Shown here in pieces: positions 1 to 9,785 of a DNA stretch of 64,000 nt (the stretch's first letter is position 1; every line of letters begins with the position of its first letter). Both the position numbers and the translations under genes were made by a program. Location of the stretch: contig NC_092525.1 in assembly GCF_037038585.1 (NCBI RefSeq), positions 1,528,969 to 1,592,968 of the forward strand. Reading direction: 5' to 3'. The notes beneath the pieces were generated by a model. It had not been told where the DNA came from and ran no database searches. It worked only from the letters and a program-made list of their open reading frames with translations. This DNA is from Patagioenas fasciata (lineage: Eukaryota > Chordata > Aves > Columbiformes > Columbidae).

Positions 1-166
1 AGTGTGATTGAATCACACGTCTCTTGTGATAAAGATCAAGATGACACGATCCAGCTCCAGGTGCACTGACTCATACTCTGCTGTTGTGTTCTGTTTAGTT
101 TGTCTGGACCACTATGAAGCAACAGGAAAAAACACCCATACACAACAACAGAACATCAGTGATGCC

Positions 167-172
167 TTTATT
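167..172 (-). terminator. Minus-strand poly(A) signal AATAAA
   Basis: Read on the minus strand, AATAAA is followed within about 15-45 bases by a GT-rich stretch (TTCTGTTGTTGTGTATGGGTG type), the usual downstream element for cleavage. It lies downstream of the candidate exons at 760-940 and 410-634. Copies are at 34583-34588 and 63417-63422. Confidence 0.45.
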
Positions 173-409
173 TGTTTTTAATGTATACATTATGTACACC
201 CGAATACTTCCAACTAGTCACAGAGGTAGAGACAAACTCACATTCTTTGAAAAAGGTATTGGCTGACTTCTACCCATTTAATCTGAGAAATTCGCTTTTC
301 TTAGCAAAATCCTTGAGAAAAACATCACTATCATAATAAAGATTATTTCCACTACGTGTCACCTGGCCAATAATTACAATTCAAACATATTGAGTCACGT
401 TGCATACTT

Positions 410-634
410 TCACAGATTAGAAAGAAAGTGTTTTAACATAAATTGAATATGATGCATTAAAAATAAACTACTACTTAGTTGAATACACTCAGAAAACCAA
501 AGACGGTAAATGTCAAATGAGGGTTCCAGGTAAGAGTACCCTACAGATTTGAAGCGCGCTTTGGGGACACCCAGCGCCTCCTGTTCACTGTACATTATGT
601 GAACTGCAGCAGCTGAGACCCTGGGATGTGTGAC
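410..634 (-). CDS. Candidate terminal exon, unrecognised product
   Basis: I do not recognise this protein. On the minus strand a good 3' splice site (GGTTTTTGCAG) precedes the block. The reading frame then stays open for about 74 codons to a stop, with ordinary amino-acid composition and no low complexity. The poly(A) signal lies about 240 bp downstream. Splicing from the donor at 759/760 would enter a different frame and stop early, near residue 17 of this exon, so the long frame and the best splice pair are not mutually consistent. It may be a decayed exon, 3' UTR or chance. Identical copies are at 34826-35050 and 63660-63884. Confidence 0.2.
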   Translation of the reverse strand, partial: VTHPRVSAAAVHIMYSEQEALGVPKARFKSVGYSYLEPSFDIYRLWFSECIQLSSSLFLMHHIQFMLKHFLSNL

Positions 635-759
635 CTGCAAAAACCATGAACATTAAAGTAACGTTTATAAATCACAAACATGTTATTTGGCTTCCTTATG
701 GACTGAAAGTGACAGGAGTGAAGCATCTAAACGTGATCTGTCCCACATTCATTCTTCAC

Positions 760-940
760 CAGCCTGCAGCGGTTCTAGCAGGAGCTTCACACGTTTTCCC
801 CCATTTAAGAGTTTAGATGCCAAAATATCCCAATAAGAACCATAATGCTTGTTTACATCTAGAATTGTCTTAAATATACGTCCTCCTATGCATGTTACAG
901 AACACTGTAACCCTGCTTTGTATATTAACATGTAATACAT
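760..940 (-). CDS. Candidate exon or small ORF, unrecognised product
   Basis: A 63-codon frame runs from an ATG at 940 to a stop at 749, with balanced composition rich in Lys, Leu and Gly and no obvious domain. An in-frame stop lies seven codons upstream of the ATG, so any coding extension would need splicing. A donor-like GTGAAG at 754-759 pairs with the acceptor at 635 to define a 125-bp intron. The CpG-rich region at 1020-1570 lies just upstream on this strand and could be its promoter. Unknown function. The copy in unit 2 is at 35176-35356. Confidence 0.22.
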
Positions 941-1103
941 GCCACTAAAACCGCATCAATTAACTGACTAGACAAAGTTTTCCTCTGGAATTTAACACGT
1001 GCATTAAAACTCCTCCAAACCGAAGCCCAGCTCTACTAGGCCGTCCCACAAGCGCAGGGCTTGAGCTCTGGTTTGAGCCCGATGCCGCACTCCCCGCGCC
1101 GGG

Positions 1104-1140
1104 CTGCAGTACCGCGCTGTGGCCACCGGGCGGCAGCACC
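1104..1140 (+). promoter_or_regulatory. CTCF binding motif (upstream element plus core), site 1
   Basis: CTGCAGTACC, then an 8-base spacer, then GCCACCGGGCGGCAGCACC. This matches both the extended upstream CTCF element (CTGCAGTNCC) and the core consensus (GCCACCAGGGGGCGC type, here ending GGCAGCA). Orientation is forward. The copy in unit 2 is at 35520-35556. Confidence 0.65.
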
Positions 1141-1187
1141 AGCGACACCCGGCGGGCGGTGCACCGCGGGAGCACCGGGGCGCCACC

Positions 1188-1197
1188 GCGCATGCGC
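1188..1197. promoter_or_regulatory. NRF1 palindrome GCGCATGCGC
   Basis: A perfect self-complementary NRF1 consensus inside the CpG-rich block, 48 bp right of the CTCF core. It is typical of housekeeping CpG-island promoters. Unit-2 copy at 35604-35613. Confidence 0.5.
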
Positions 1198-1386
1198 GGA
1201 ACCGGGGCTGAACGTCCGCGTGCGTGCGGGGGTGACCTGCACCGGGGTGACCACCCGGGATCACCCACAGCAAACGAGTCACCCGGGACAACGCGGAACA
1301 GAGAATCCGCTCTAGAGAACCACCCCACCCAGAGAACCCTCCTCGGCGGAACCTCCCGGCGGCCCGTTCGAGCTCTCTAGTGCCCT

Positions 1387-1563
1387 ATTTGCGTAGCCAC
1401 GCCTCTGATTTGCATTTCTCCGCCCCATCCTCGCCCCGCCTGCCGTTCCCATGCGCCCCGCCCCTGCTCTTATCTCTCGCAATCTGATTTGCAGGCTTCG
1501 AATCTCAATTTGCATTCTCCCCGCCTACTCACCTCCCTGCCCAAGCCCCGAGGAGATTTGCAT
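1387..1563 (+). promoter_or_regulatory. Octamer (POU) motif cluster
   Basis: Perfect ATTTGCAT occurs at 1408, 1508 and 1556, and near matches ATTTGCGT at 1387 and ATTTGCAG at 1487, all on the same strand and separated by Sp1-like GC boxes. The pairs 1387/1487 and 1408/1508 are each exactly 100 bp apart, so the cluster grew by a 100-bp duplication. Unit-2 copy at 35803-35979. Confidence 0.55.
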
Positions 1564-1570
1564 ATCCGGC

Positions 1571-2199
1571 ACGACGCTCTGCTCTGTTCTGTTTCTATTC
1601 GACCCCATCTATTTCTATTATTTCTACTTCTATTAATTCTCGTTCTATTTCTTTTCCTGTTTTCTGTTTCTTTCCCTGCGAAGTACAAACCACACCTGAT
1701 CTCACAGATGTCCAGTGTAACCTGTAGCTGCTTTTGGTAAATATGAGCAGAACTTTACAGCACACGGTTTTCCCAGCAACATGAAGCAGAGAGCGTATTC
1801 AAAAAAAAAAAAAAAACAAACCACAAACACAAAGACGACACACAGCCTTGTAAGTCGGGTGATTAATTCTATTCAGTACGCTTTTACTTAAGTTAGATTA
1901 CAAGAAAACTAAATGGGGCTCGCCCAGTGCCCTGTGAGTAGTAAAAACCATCACCACACAGTCAGTCATTCAGCAGAGAGCTCGCAGCAGCTCCCCGGCT
2001 GCCGCAGTTATGGAACGAAGCGTCTGGCTCGCACACAGAGCCCCCCAGCCCCTGCTCCCACCGCTGACCAGGTGCGGGTGCCGTTCTGCTCCCTGGGGGC
2101 AGCTCAGGCCTTTCCCTCAAGTGCACCCGCCAGAGACATTTCCGGGTAAGGATGAGTTTTTTAATCCTTTCTATAAACAGAATTTCTTTGCATTTTAAA
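1571..2199. other. No gene seen; pyrimidine tract and A16 run
   Basis: A TTCTATT-rich pyrimidine stretch (about 1585-1680) is followed by a 16-A run at 1801-1816. The remainder is unremarkable and no supported exon was found. The same A-run length in unit 2 supports near-identity of the copies. Confidence 0.6.
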
Positions 2200-2540
2200 A
2201 ACCTTGTACATCACTGACATTGACTCCTATGTCTCTTTTTACACATACGTATGTATTTAGGGAATATATTTGATTCATATATATCATCTATTTCCACTGT
2301 AATGTATATCTACTTAGACATCTACACACTTGCGTATGCATTTACATGTATATATCTGCTTAAACTTATACAGAATATCTGTTTATGCTTATATATATCA
2401 CCACTTATTATCTAGAATATCCATTTATACTTACGCACCTGTTTAGCCTTCTCTTTGGACACAAATATCTTTCTAGACTTGCAGATGTTGGCATATTGTT
2501 ACAATCATATTATTACATTTATGTATATTTAGACAGAGCT
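2200..2540. repeat. AT-rich low-complexity tract
   Basis: Degenerate TATATAT, TTAGACAT and TATATCTGCTTA-like words recur irregularly for about 340 bp, without a clean period. It may be an old, decayed AT minisatellite. Unit-2 copy at 36616-36956. Confidence 0.5.
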
Positions 2541-4351
2541 ATCGATTCACACTTGGCGTGTGGCACGATGAGCAGGGACACGTGGCCAGCTGCACGGCTC
2601 AAGCACGAGGGACACCCCGACCTGCCAGGGAAAAGCGCCACTGAGAGCCAGACAGAAACAAAGTACGTCAGAGCACGCTGTCAGATATTGGGGAAACACT
2701 CATAGCATCCAGTTGCCTCTCTTTTTCAGTTTTTAGAACAAATACCCATCTGCTTAAGTACACCTAATAAATTATATGCTGCACCTACTCAACAATTACT
2801 CTTAACTATGGAAGTCAACATGTAAATTAGACCATTTTATTTGCTTTAAGTTTCATTGATAGGAAAATCAGTGAGATAGAAGACATGGGTTTACTTTAAA
2901 AAATAAATAAATATCCCCATTCCTGCAGTGCAGCATAAGGCTACGAAAAAGGAGCGTCAGACTCACGAACACTTTTGGCTGCACTGCAGCACACAGGGGA
3001 ACACGTTTCTGTGACCGTGACAGCTCGACTGTCGCAACCGGGAACCCGAAGCCCAGCGGTGCCACCAACCTTTGCCAGGCCTGCTGTGCTGGGCTCTGCG
3101 GAAGGAAATGGACTTTGGTTGGTTGTTTCAAAGAAAATGAACAGTCCTGTTGTTGATGAGGCCACTGCCCACTACATCACCTGGGAAGATCCACTCGGAG
3201 GGCAGGTTCATAAAATGCAGCTTCTTGGAATGAGGAATGCTGCCGTTTTGGAAGATTTCTTACCAACTGAAGTCAGAACTACACACTGTAGGTTAAGAGA
3301 AAAAAGTCACTATTGAAACAATAACTCATCCAAATCACACATGGACTCACCGCCACCAGTTACGAGGCTGAAAGTGCTTCTTGGGAACACCTGGCAAACA
3401 CGCAGAACAAAACCGATTTGCCCAGGTGCTTGTATCTCTGTCAGCTTTTTGAGTACTATTCTAAGATATTTTAAAAACCTATTGAGTGAAAAAGAACAAA
3501 GCATTTGTCATTGAATCAGGTTGTTTCTTCTGGACATCTGAACTCTTACAAACACCTCCTTTCCTCTTTTAGTACAAAATCATTTCCATAGTATCATTCA
3601 ATAGTAAGCCCACAGAAACAGAAGATTACGCTTTCAGGAAGAGAAAATAACCAGAGGGAGGTGAGCTCTGCACAGGTGTACCGTGCTCCAGAACAGACCT
3701 TATTTTTAGTACTCCTGGTAAAATATTTCGTATTAAAAATATAGAAGGAGAGTCGGTGCATTCTTAATGTTAACTTTAAAGTCCACTCTACAAGTACCTG
3801 AGGAAAAGTGCAGACACGCGTCCTAGCCGTACCTTGTACGGGCAGACCGCTCTGGATTCCTTCTGTCTGTCTGGTACTTCTGTAGCAGAAGACGGGGCAA
3901 CCGCGGTGAAACGGTGGCAGCAGACATCCAGCTGAAAGAGGAAAAGCCCTTCAGAACAAAGCTGGAGAGGAACCTGACACTTCCTTTTTTCTTGTGAAGG
4001 CTACAGTTGAGTGGAGAAAAAAGTATTTTGCACCATCTTCAGTACAGCTGTTGATACGGCCACTGGAGCGTTTGCGTTTTTTGGATAACCAGGCCATTTT
4101 TGACTCATTGGCAGTCTGAGTTCCCTAGAACACATTTTCCCAGATACACACAGAACACAGACACAGATATCACCCAAGTATAGCCAAGATTTCCTTCCTC
4201 GCCCTGGATGCTGTCATTGAAGAGCCCAGCAGCCCATCCGTCCTCGTGAACCGCCCCACTGGAAAAAAACAAAAATTATCTTTTCCAGGCTGTTTCTTCA
4301 AAGGGTAAAGATATTTTAAATTGCAGTTATCTTTTCCAACAAAGTGATTTT
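2541..4351. other. No recognised gene
   Basis: Mixed-composition sequence with short frames in several phases. A minus-strand stretch around 3347-3500 has an acceptor-like CTCAATAG and a donor-like GGTGAGT with an open frame between them, but the peptide is not recognisable. Nothing is called as a gene. Confidence 0.5.
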
Positions 4352-5160
4352 GTGATTCCTTTGAAAAGGAGGGTAAGCTTGCCAGAGAAAGATAGGGACA
4401 GGGAGCAAGACAAGGTGACACAGAGAGAGGGGCAAAAGGGCCAGGGAGCAGGGCAAAGGGAAGAAGAGGCCAAAATGAGAGACAAGGAGCAGGAGACAGA
4501 GACGGTGGGAAAAATCCTAGAATGGGCAGTGGGAGAGACAGACAAAGGAGAAGTGGGCGCCGGGCTGCGGGACAGAGACAGGAAGGAGGAAACGCAGTGA
4601 CAGGGAGCAGGGCAGAGCGACAGAGAAACAAAAACAAAGAGGGAAGAAGACAGAGAAACCAGGAGTAAGACAAGAAGAAGGGCAGAGAAACAGGAACCGG
4701 GGTGGGTAGGGAGCAGGACCAAGAGATGGGGCGAGGATGGAGATGGAGGAAGAAACCTGGGATGGCCAACAGGACAGGGAAGAATATGACTGTGGGTAGG
4801 GAGCAGGACACAGGGATACAGCGAGAAACAATGGGACAGGGAGCAGCATTAAAGGTCAGAAAGAATAAGAGATGAACAGGAAGGAGGAATGGAACGCTGA
4901 GATGCTGAACAAGAAACGCCAGCAACAGTGAGCAAGACAAACGAATAGAGAGAGAAGGGCAAGGCAGGAAGAAGAGAGATAGGAAGGTGGGAGATAAGAG
5001 CTGCACGTACAGGTACTGAGAAGAAAAGAACAGCAGGGAACAGGCCAGAGAAACTGTGGGGAAAAAAAGAGACTGATGCAGATCAAGACAAAGATATGGA
5101 AAAGGGAAAAACAGCTATAGAAGATGGAGCAGGACACAAAAATAGAGAGAAAAGGAGAGG
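4352..5160 (+). repeat. Polypurine (GA-rich) low-complexity tract, about 0.8 kb
   Basis: The plus strand is overwhelmingly A and G, with recurring GGGAGCAGGACA and GACAGAGA-like words at irregular spacing, which suggests a decayed minisatellite. The long minus-strand frame, rich in Ser, Leu, Pro and Phe, is only the complement of this tract. GA-rich tracts are a known cause of long-read coverage loss, and this one lies inside the stretch missing at the gap in copy 2. Confidence 0.85.
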
Positions 5161-5259
5161 TATAGGGAAGCAAAATTTTAAAATAATAATAATAAACCAA
5201 AACCACCACCAAGGAGGGGCAGGGAGGCACCAGGACACACAAGCCGGGGACGAGGCCCC

Positions 5260-6240
5260 GAGGGCCAGGGACTCACAGCGGCTCTCGCTTTCGGTGGCTG
5301 CCAGGAGGCTTCTAACAGCTCAGACGCTCCCGTCTCCTTCTCTCCTCCCTTCCTCTCCGGTAACTCGGGGCGCTCGGCCGTCCTCAGCCTAGGAGAACAC
5401 GGTGGGGTGTCAGGGCTCCTACGAGACGAGGCTTCGGGGACATGGAGCCTCGCTGGCTCGCTCGCCAGGCAGCCGTCCCGCTCCAGGATACGCGCACGGA
5501 CCCTGCCGCGCACGTTGGCCCCCGGCCCGCCGCACGCCGCGCAGAGGGAGCCTTCGCCACCCGGAGAGAGGGGCTCGCTCTCTCGCCCGCTGCAGGAAGC
5601 GGACATTGGGCCGACGGCCCCGCATTTCTTCCTCTTTACCTCTCCCCAACCTCTCTGGCTCCAGCAGCAGCAGCCCCCGTCCACGCACGGGACGTGCTCC
5701 CCTGTCCCTTCTCCCGCCACGCTGCCAGACGAGCCTCGCCAGCCCGAGGCGGGCGCAGCCAACGGCATCCCCTGGGCTGGGAGTGAACGGCCACATCCTC
5801 AGCGCGGCCTCTGGGAGAGGGAGAGAAGAAGCAGCGGCCGTTAGCACCGTAGCTCACCCCTGCCCCAGCCTGCTCCTTCCGCAGGGGCCACCGGAGAGGT
5901 GCCGAGGGCCGGCTTGCTGCCTTCACAACGGGGCTTGGGAGCGGCCCAGGAACACGGGACGGGTTCGCAGGAGCTGCCGGAGCTGGGGGCGGCTGCACGG
6001 GGCGAGCGGGGCCGCGGGAGGAGGCTCGGCGGGAGCTCTGGCGAGCTGGGGACGCACCCGGCGTCTGCCCCCGGCCGGCTGTCGCCTCCTGCTCCTCTGC
6101 CGCACGCTGGGGACGGAGGACGGCGCCGCGTCTCCCACCTGGGCGCTGCTCCCCAGGTTCCATTCCCCGCCTGGGCTGGGGGGTCTGCTGAGCATCGGGC
6201 GTTCACAGCTCCCCCTCAGAAACACAGAAATTCCAAATTA
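5260..6240. promoter_or_regulatory. CpG island
   Basis: About 1 kb of CpG-dense sequence open in most frames on both strands, with Arg/Pro/Gly/Ala-rich shadow peptides. No CTCF or octamer motif was found. It probably acts as a promoter or an unmethylated element, and no exon can be assigned. It is not represented in copy 2 because of the gap. Confidence 0.6.
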
Positions 6241-7185
6241 GAGTTCAGCCTCTGAAAAAAGTAGAGCAGGAGAAAGCAGAGGAATTAGTCAGAAGAAGGG
6301 ACAGGAGAGCAGCTGAGCTAACGGAGGATTCGAGGGAAACGGGCCACCTCAAAACACAAGGCATCCTCAAAAAACCAGAGCAACTGCAGCAACGCCAGAC
6401 AGCATTAAGACAAACTGACACCGTTTAGGACACGCTCAGCATAAAAGCAAACACATCCACCGGTGCAGGAAAGCATCTCGCCCCTTCCCCACAGCACCGC
6501 CACAGGACACAGCCCTGTGAGGCCACGGGATGGGCTCGTACTGAAACGGAGAAATAAGTTTGACAGCAGAGTCAATTACACCGTTAAGCAGGCAATGTTT
6601 CTTTCATCTGCACTGGGGAGCTCTGGGGGTCGTCCTCTGTAAGTGCTCCCACGACTGGATACTCTTGCATTGCTTATAGTCACACAGCTGCTACATATTA
6701 ATTACAATTGTTTTAAATTTTGAACATACAATATATCTAGCCTAAGAAATAATTGATGAAGTTACTTATAAATGTTTAGTTTCTCACTCACAACACATCT
6801 ATTAGTTAAATATAAACTAAGCTCTCAGCTTCTAAACAATGTGTTATTAAATCTTCTGTCTCCCTCTTGTCGTGCAGAAGGATCTAAAACGTGAAAAACA
6901 TCCCCTCATCGTGCAGGCGGTCAGAAAGCATTTACCCCACGTGAACCGGTTAATGAAGGGTACATCTTCTATAACTTCATCGCAATATACATTAACTTGG
7001 TAGCTTCTCTTGAATTCCCCCCTTTTCAATATACTTGCAAACTCTTTGGCAGTATAAATCTACGAAATATTATCATCTCGCGTTGTGGTACAGCACAATT
7101 ATTTGTTACCCACTAGCAGTACCAAACAGAACACTGTAGCGTAATGTAAGTAAAAACGACTAGCATCAAAATCAGAGTCCTAAGA
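6241..7185. other. No recognised gene
   Basis: AT-richer spacer between two CpG islands. No repeat, RNA gene or credible exon was recognised. Confidence 0.5.
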
Positions 7186-7292
7186 TCAATGCTGACAGAA
7201 CTGCGAAGCCGCAGCTCCTGCCGGTTCTGGCGTTGGTTTCTGGCACTTCTGACCGCTTCGGGTCAAACGGCGCCTCTTCCCCCGGCCGTGGG

Positions 7293-7329
7293 CTGCAGTA
7301 CCCGAGTTTCGCCACAGGGCGGCAGCACT
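7293..7329 (+). promoter_or_regulatory. CTCF binding motif (upstream element plus core), site 2
   Basis: CTGCAGTACC, an 8-base spacer, then GCCACAGGGCGGCAGCACT. The geometry and forward orientation are the same as at site 1, and it lies at the left edge of the CpG island. Confidence 0.62.
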
Positions 7330-7938
7330 GAGACCGCCGCGGCAGTCCCGGGCGAGCGGTCGTGCCGCGTTTCGCGGGAACCCCGCAAAATAAACCCCAG
7401 AAAACAAACGCGACAAAACAAAAAAGCACACAGAGAGCCGCGGAACGAAAGCCGCACGTACAGGACACAGAACCCGCCGGGCCTCGCCCCGAGCTCCCGG
7501 CGAAGCGGCGCCCGACCCGCCACGCCACCGAGCCTGCAACCGCGCCTTCGCTCCCACCAGCTTCGCCAGCTCGGCCGTAAGGGCAGCGGGGAAACCGAAC
7601 CGAACGCCTCCTCACCGCGCCGGCCCATCCCACTCCCCCCGTTCCAACGGCACGGTCACCCTCGCCGCGGACGCAGTCACCTGCCGCCTCTTTCGCCGCT
7701 CCGTTCCCCTCGCACTCTCCCACCGTCCCGCGGCGGGAGGCTCCCGGCTGTCGCCTCCTTCCCCTCTGCCTTTCTGCCGCCTCCGGGGACCTCACGAAGG
7801 GCTGCCCTGAGCCGCCTACCTCCAGGTCCCCGGGCGCCGGTTGCAGCAACCGCTCCGCAACCGCCCCGACCCCCGTTCCCGTTAATTCCCGGTACCCACC
7901 CCGAGACACCACGGACCCGCTCGCCAGGACCCGCGCTG

Positions 7939-8302
7939 ATTGGCTGCTTTCCACCCCCCCACACTGTCCCTCTATTGGATGCTCCGCCCCTCCGGCAAAA
8001 TGATAGCCTGCCTAGGCACGTCAATCACCATTTTCTCCGCCTATCAGCGCTCGCAGTTTGGGCATGCACAGTAGGGAGGCAGCAGCACCCGCTCCCTTCC
8101 GCAACACGATTGGCTGCCGAGAACCAGTCAATCACCATTCTCTCGGCCCATCAGTACTCGCAGTTTGCTCATGCGCAGTACGGAGCCTCCGACACCCGCC
8201 CCTCCGGCAATCTGAGTGGCGGACAGAATGGCAATTGACGTGCCTTGGCAGCCTATCAGCGATCCGCCCCCCCCCCCCAGCCTTCCCGCGCCATCTGATT
8301 GG
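7939..8302. promoter_or_regulatory. NF-Y/CRE promoter cluster with inverted and direct repeats
   Basis: ATTGG boxes begin at 7939, 7974, 8109 and 8298. A diverged direct repeat of about 61 bp (8020-8080 and 8127-8187, 107 bp apart) carries GTCAATCACCATT. A 25-bp inverted repeat (8002-8026 against 8233-8257, 22 of 25 matching) brings a TGACGT core into each arm. The second direct-repeat copy also has the NRF1-like CATGCGCA. Confidence 0.5.
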
Positions 8303-8723
8303 CCCGCTCTGCACCCTCACCCGTCTGCTCTCCGCCCTGCCGGGACCCCCACGCCCTTTGCCCGCGCGGCTTCCAGCAGCCGCGTTTGAAAGGAAACAAC
8401 AAACCGCGCTCCTTTGCTTTATGCTGACAAGGGGGGCGGGTGGTCACCTACCCTTAAATTCATTGTGAACAGAGAGAGCCCTAAGGAGCTCCGGCTGGCA
8501 GGTTTCTCTCCCCTGTGCCCGGGACCGAGGAGACGCCGCCGCCTCCTGCCGCCGCCTCGCCCGTTCCCCTCGCAGCGGGGCCTCCCCGGGAGAGCCGGGG
8601 GCCTCGTTTTTTCCCGGCTGCTCGTCCGACCGCTGCCCCCCCCTTTCTGACGGGCACGACGCCGCCCGCAGTGGCAGAGTCCCCCTCTTACCCGCGGCAC
8701 GGGCACCGGGCGCCGCTCCCCAG

Positions 8724-8760
8724 CTGCAGTTCCGGGCGGTGGCCACCAGACGGCAGCACC
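8724..8760 (+). promoter_or_regulatory. CTCF binding motif (upstream element plus core), site 3
   Basis: CTGCAGTTCC, an 8-base spacer, then GCCACCAGACGGCAGCACC. It is the best match of the three to the CTCF upstream element, and is again forward and at the right edge of the CpG island. Confidence 0.68.
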
Positions 8761-8989
8761 GAGCGCGGTCACGCAGCGCCCCCCGGGCCCCGCAGCGCGG
8801 GCGCTTTTTCTTGACCCGTGGGCAGCCTGAGCTCCCCGAACGCGCTTTCCCAGAGCCGCGCACATGGCAGACACACTGATAAAAGATAATAGCCCGACAT
8901 TGCTAAAATGTGTTTTTTTCCTAAAGATGCCTTCTGTCCTAATAAAATACATTGCCTCTCCCTGTGCCCCGTGTCTTGTCTGCAGCAGT

Positions 8990-9440
8990 AACTCGGCTCG
9001 CCCGCAGCTGTGGCAGCTCTGCTGCTGCTACAGGGTCAGTTCCAGCCCTTACCCTCGGCTGAGCAGCAGCCGGGCAGGCGCTGCTGCTCTGGGCGCTGCG
9101 CATCCTTCAGGAACGGTTCTCAAACGATCCTGTGCAACGATGTCCAGAGCCAGGACCCCCGCGGCGGGGGACAGGAGCACACGGCCGGGCCCGTCCCGGC
9201 TCGGGGCTGTTTCCGCAGTCGCTGTGAGCTGATCCGTGAGCTGGAACCAACCTCCCCATGCCCCGGCCCGGCCCTTTGTCCCCGGCTTTCCCAGGGCAGC
9301 GCAGCGGGCTGGGTCACACCAACTGTTCTCTGCTGGCACCACCCAGCCGGGTCACCTGTGTCTGCGGTTGTGGGGACACCCCACGGGCTCCCTGGAAACG
9401 GACATCACAGCACTGAGAGGGGGCGTTCAGGAGCCTCTGC
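8990..9440. other. GC-rich stretch, no gene recognised
   Basis: GC-rich sequence with open frames on both strands but no family resemblance. It is followed at 9440-9530 by a G/T-rich simple tract. It may be an extension of the preceding CpG island. Confidence 0.4.
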
Positions 9441-9785
9441 GCTTTTGGGTTGGTTTGTTTGGGGTTTTTTTCCTTTTGTTGTTTTGATCGTTAGCTTCTT
9501 GTTGTCGGTTGGTTTGTTTTTAAGCTGTTACTCTATATAGCTCATCCATGGTGCTTATAGAGCATGGGTAAATCTACCCTGCTTCCTCACAGGAGACAAC
9601 CATCTCGCTTTACAACAGGTGATTGAATCTGCTATAGAAAAGTTCAACCACCTCCTGTACAGCAAAGGATAAAAGAAAGTATGGATTTTTGTTGCATCTA
9701 ATCCCCAATGCAAGTACCCATTAACAATACATTAGCAGTGGGTTCCTTCAAATATTCACAGTGAAGGTAGTTCCTGGCACGATTG

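Larger units (their letters stand above)
1020..1570. promoter_or_regulatory. CpG-rich promoter-like region
   Basis: A GC- and CpG-dense block between AT-rich flanks. It holds a two-part CTCF motif, a palindromic NRF1 site, several Sp1-type CCGCCC boxes and three perfect octamers. Long open frames on both strands are composition artefacts. It could drive the short minus-strand transcript that ends near 150, or transcription to the right. The copy-2 equivalent is 35436-35986. Confidence 0.6.
7190..8870. promoter_or_regulatory. CpG island with clustered promoter motifs
   Basis: About 1.7 kb of CpG-rich sequence bracketed by two CTCF motifs of identical layout and orientation. Between them lie four ATTGG (inverted CCAAT/NF-Y) boxes, CRE-like TGACGT cores, GC boxes and an NRF1-like CATGCGCA. 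Open frames of up to 349 codons here are low-complexity shadows of GC-rich DNA. The layout resembles a bidirectional housekeeping-type promoter, but no first exon can be proven. Confidence 0.65.
4191..9785. other. 5,595-bp segment present in copy 1, absent at the gap in copy 2
   Basis: It contains a purine-rich tract, two CpG islands and two of the three CTCF motifs. Its ends show no shared microhomology, transposon termini or target duplication, which would be expected if it were a mobile insertion into copy 1. This favours an assembly gap in copy 2. Confidence 0.8.

Noticed and set aside
1495-1515. tRNA-like TTCGAATCTC (B-box)
   Set aside because: No matching A-box, acceptor stem or cloverleaf could be formed around it; it lies in the octamer repeat.
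4170-5242. A 278-codon Ser/Leu/Pro/Phe-rich minus-strand frame resembling a membrane protein
   Set aside because: It is the complement of a polypurine low-complexity tract; the apparent hydrophobic segments come from TTC/CTC/CCC triplets.
5400-6255. Open frames of 100-279 codons on both strands
   Set aside because: They overlap in nearly all phases, are Arg/Pro/Gly/Ala-rich and track the CpG island, so they are composition artefacts.
7172-8952. A 349-codon plus-strand frame and several long minus-strand frames
   Set aside because: Low-complexity peptides in stop-poor GC-rich DNA, with no domain, no splice support and promoter motifs running through them.
4191-9785. A 5.6-kb mobile element inserted in copy 1
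   Set aside because: No terminal repeats or target duplication at the edges, and the alternative copy is bounded by an N gap and not by a clean empty site.
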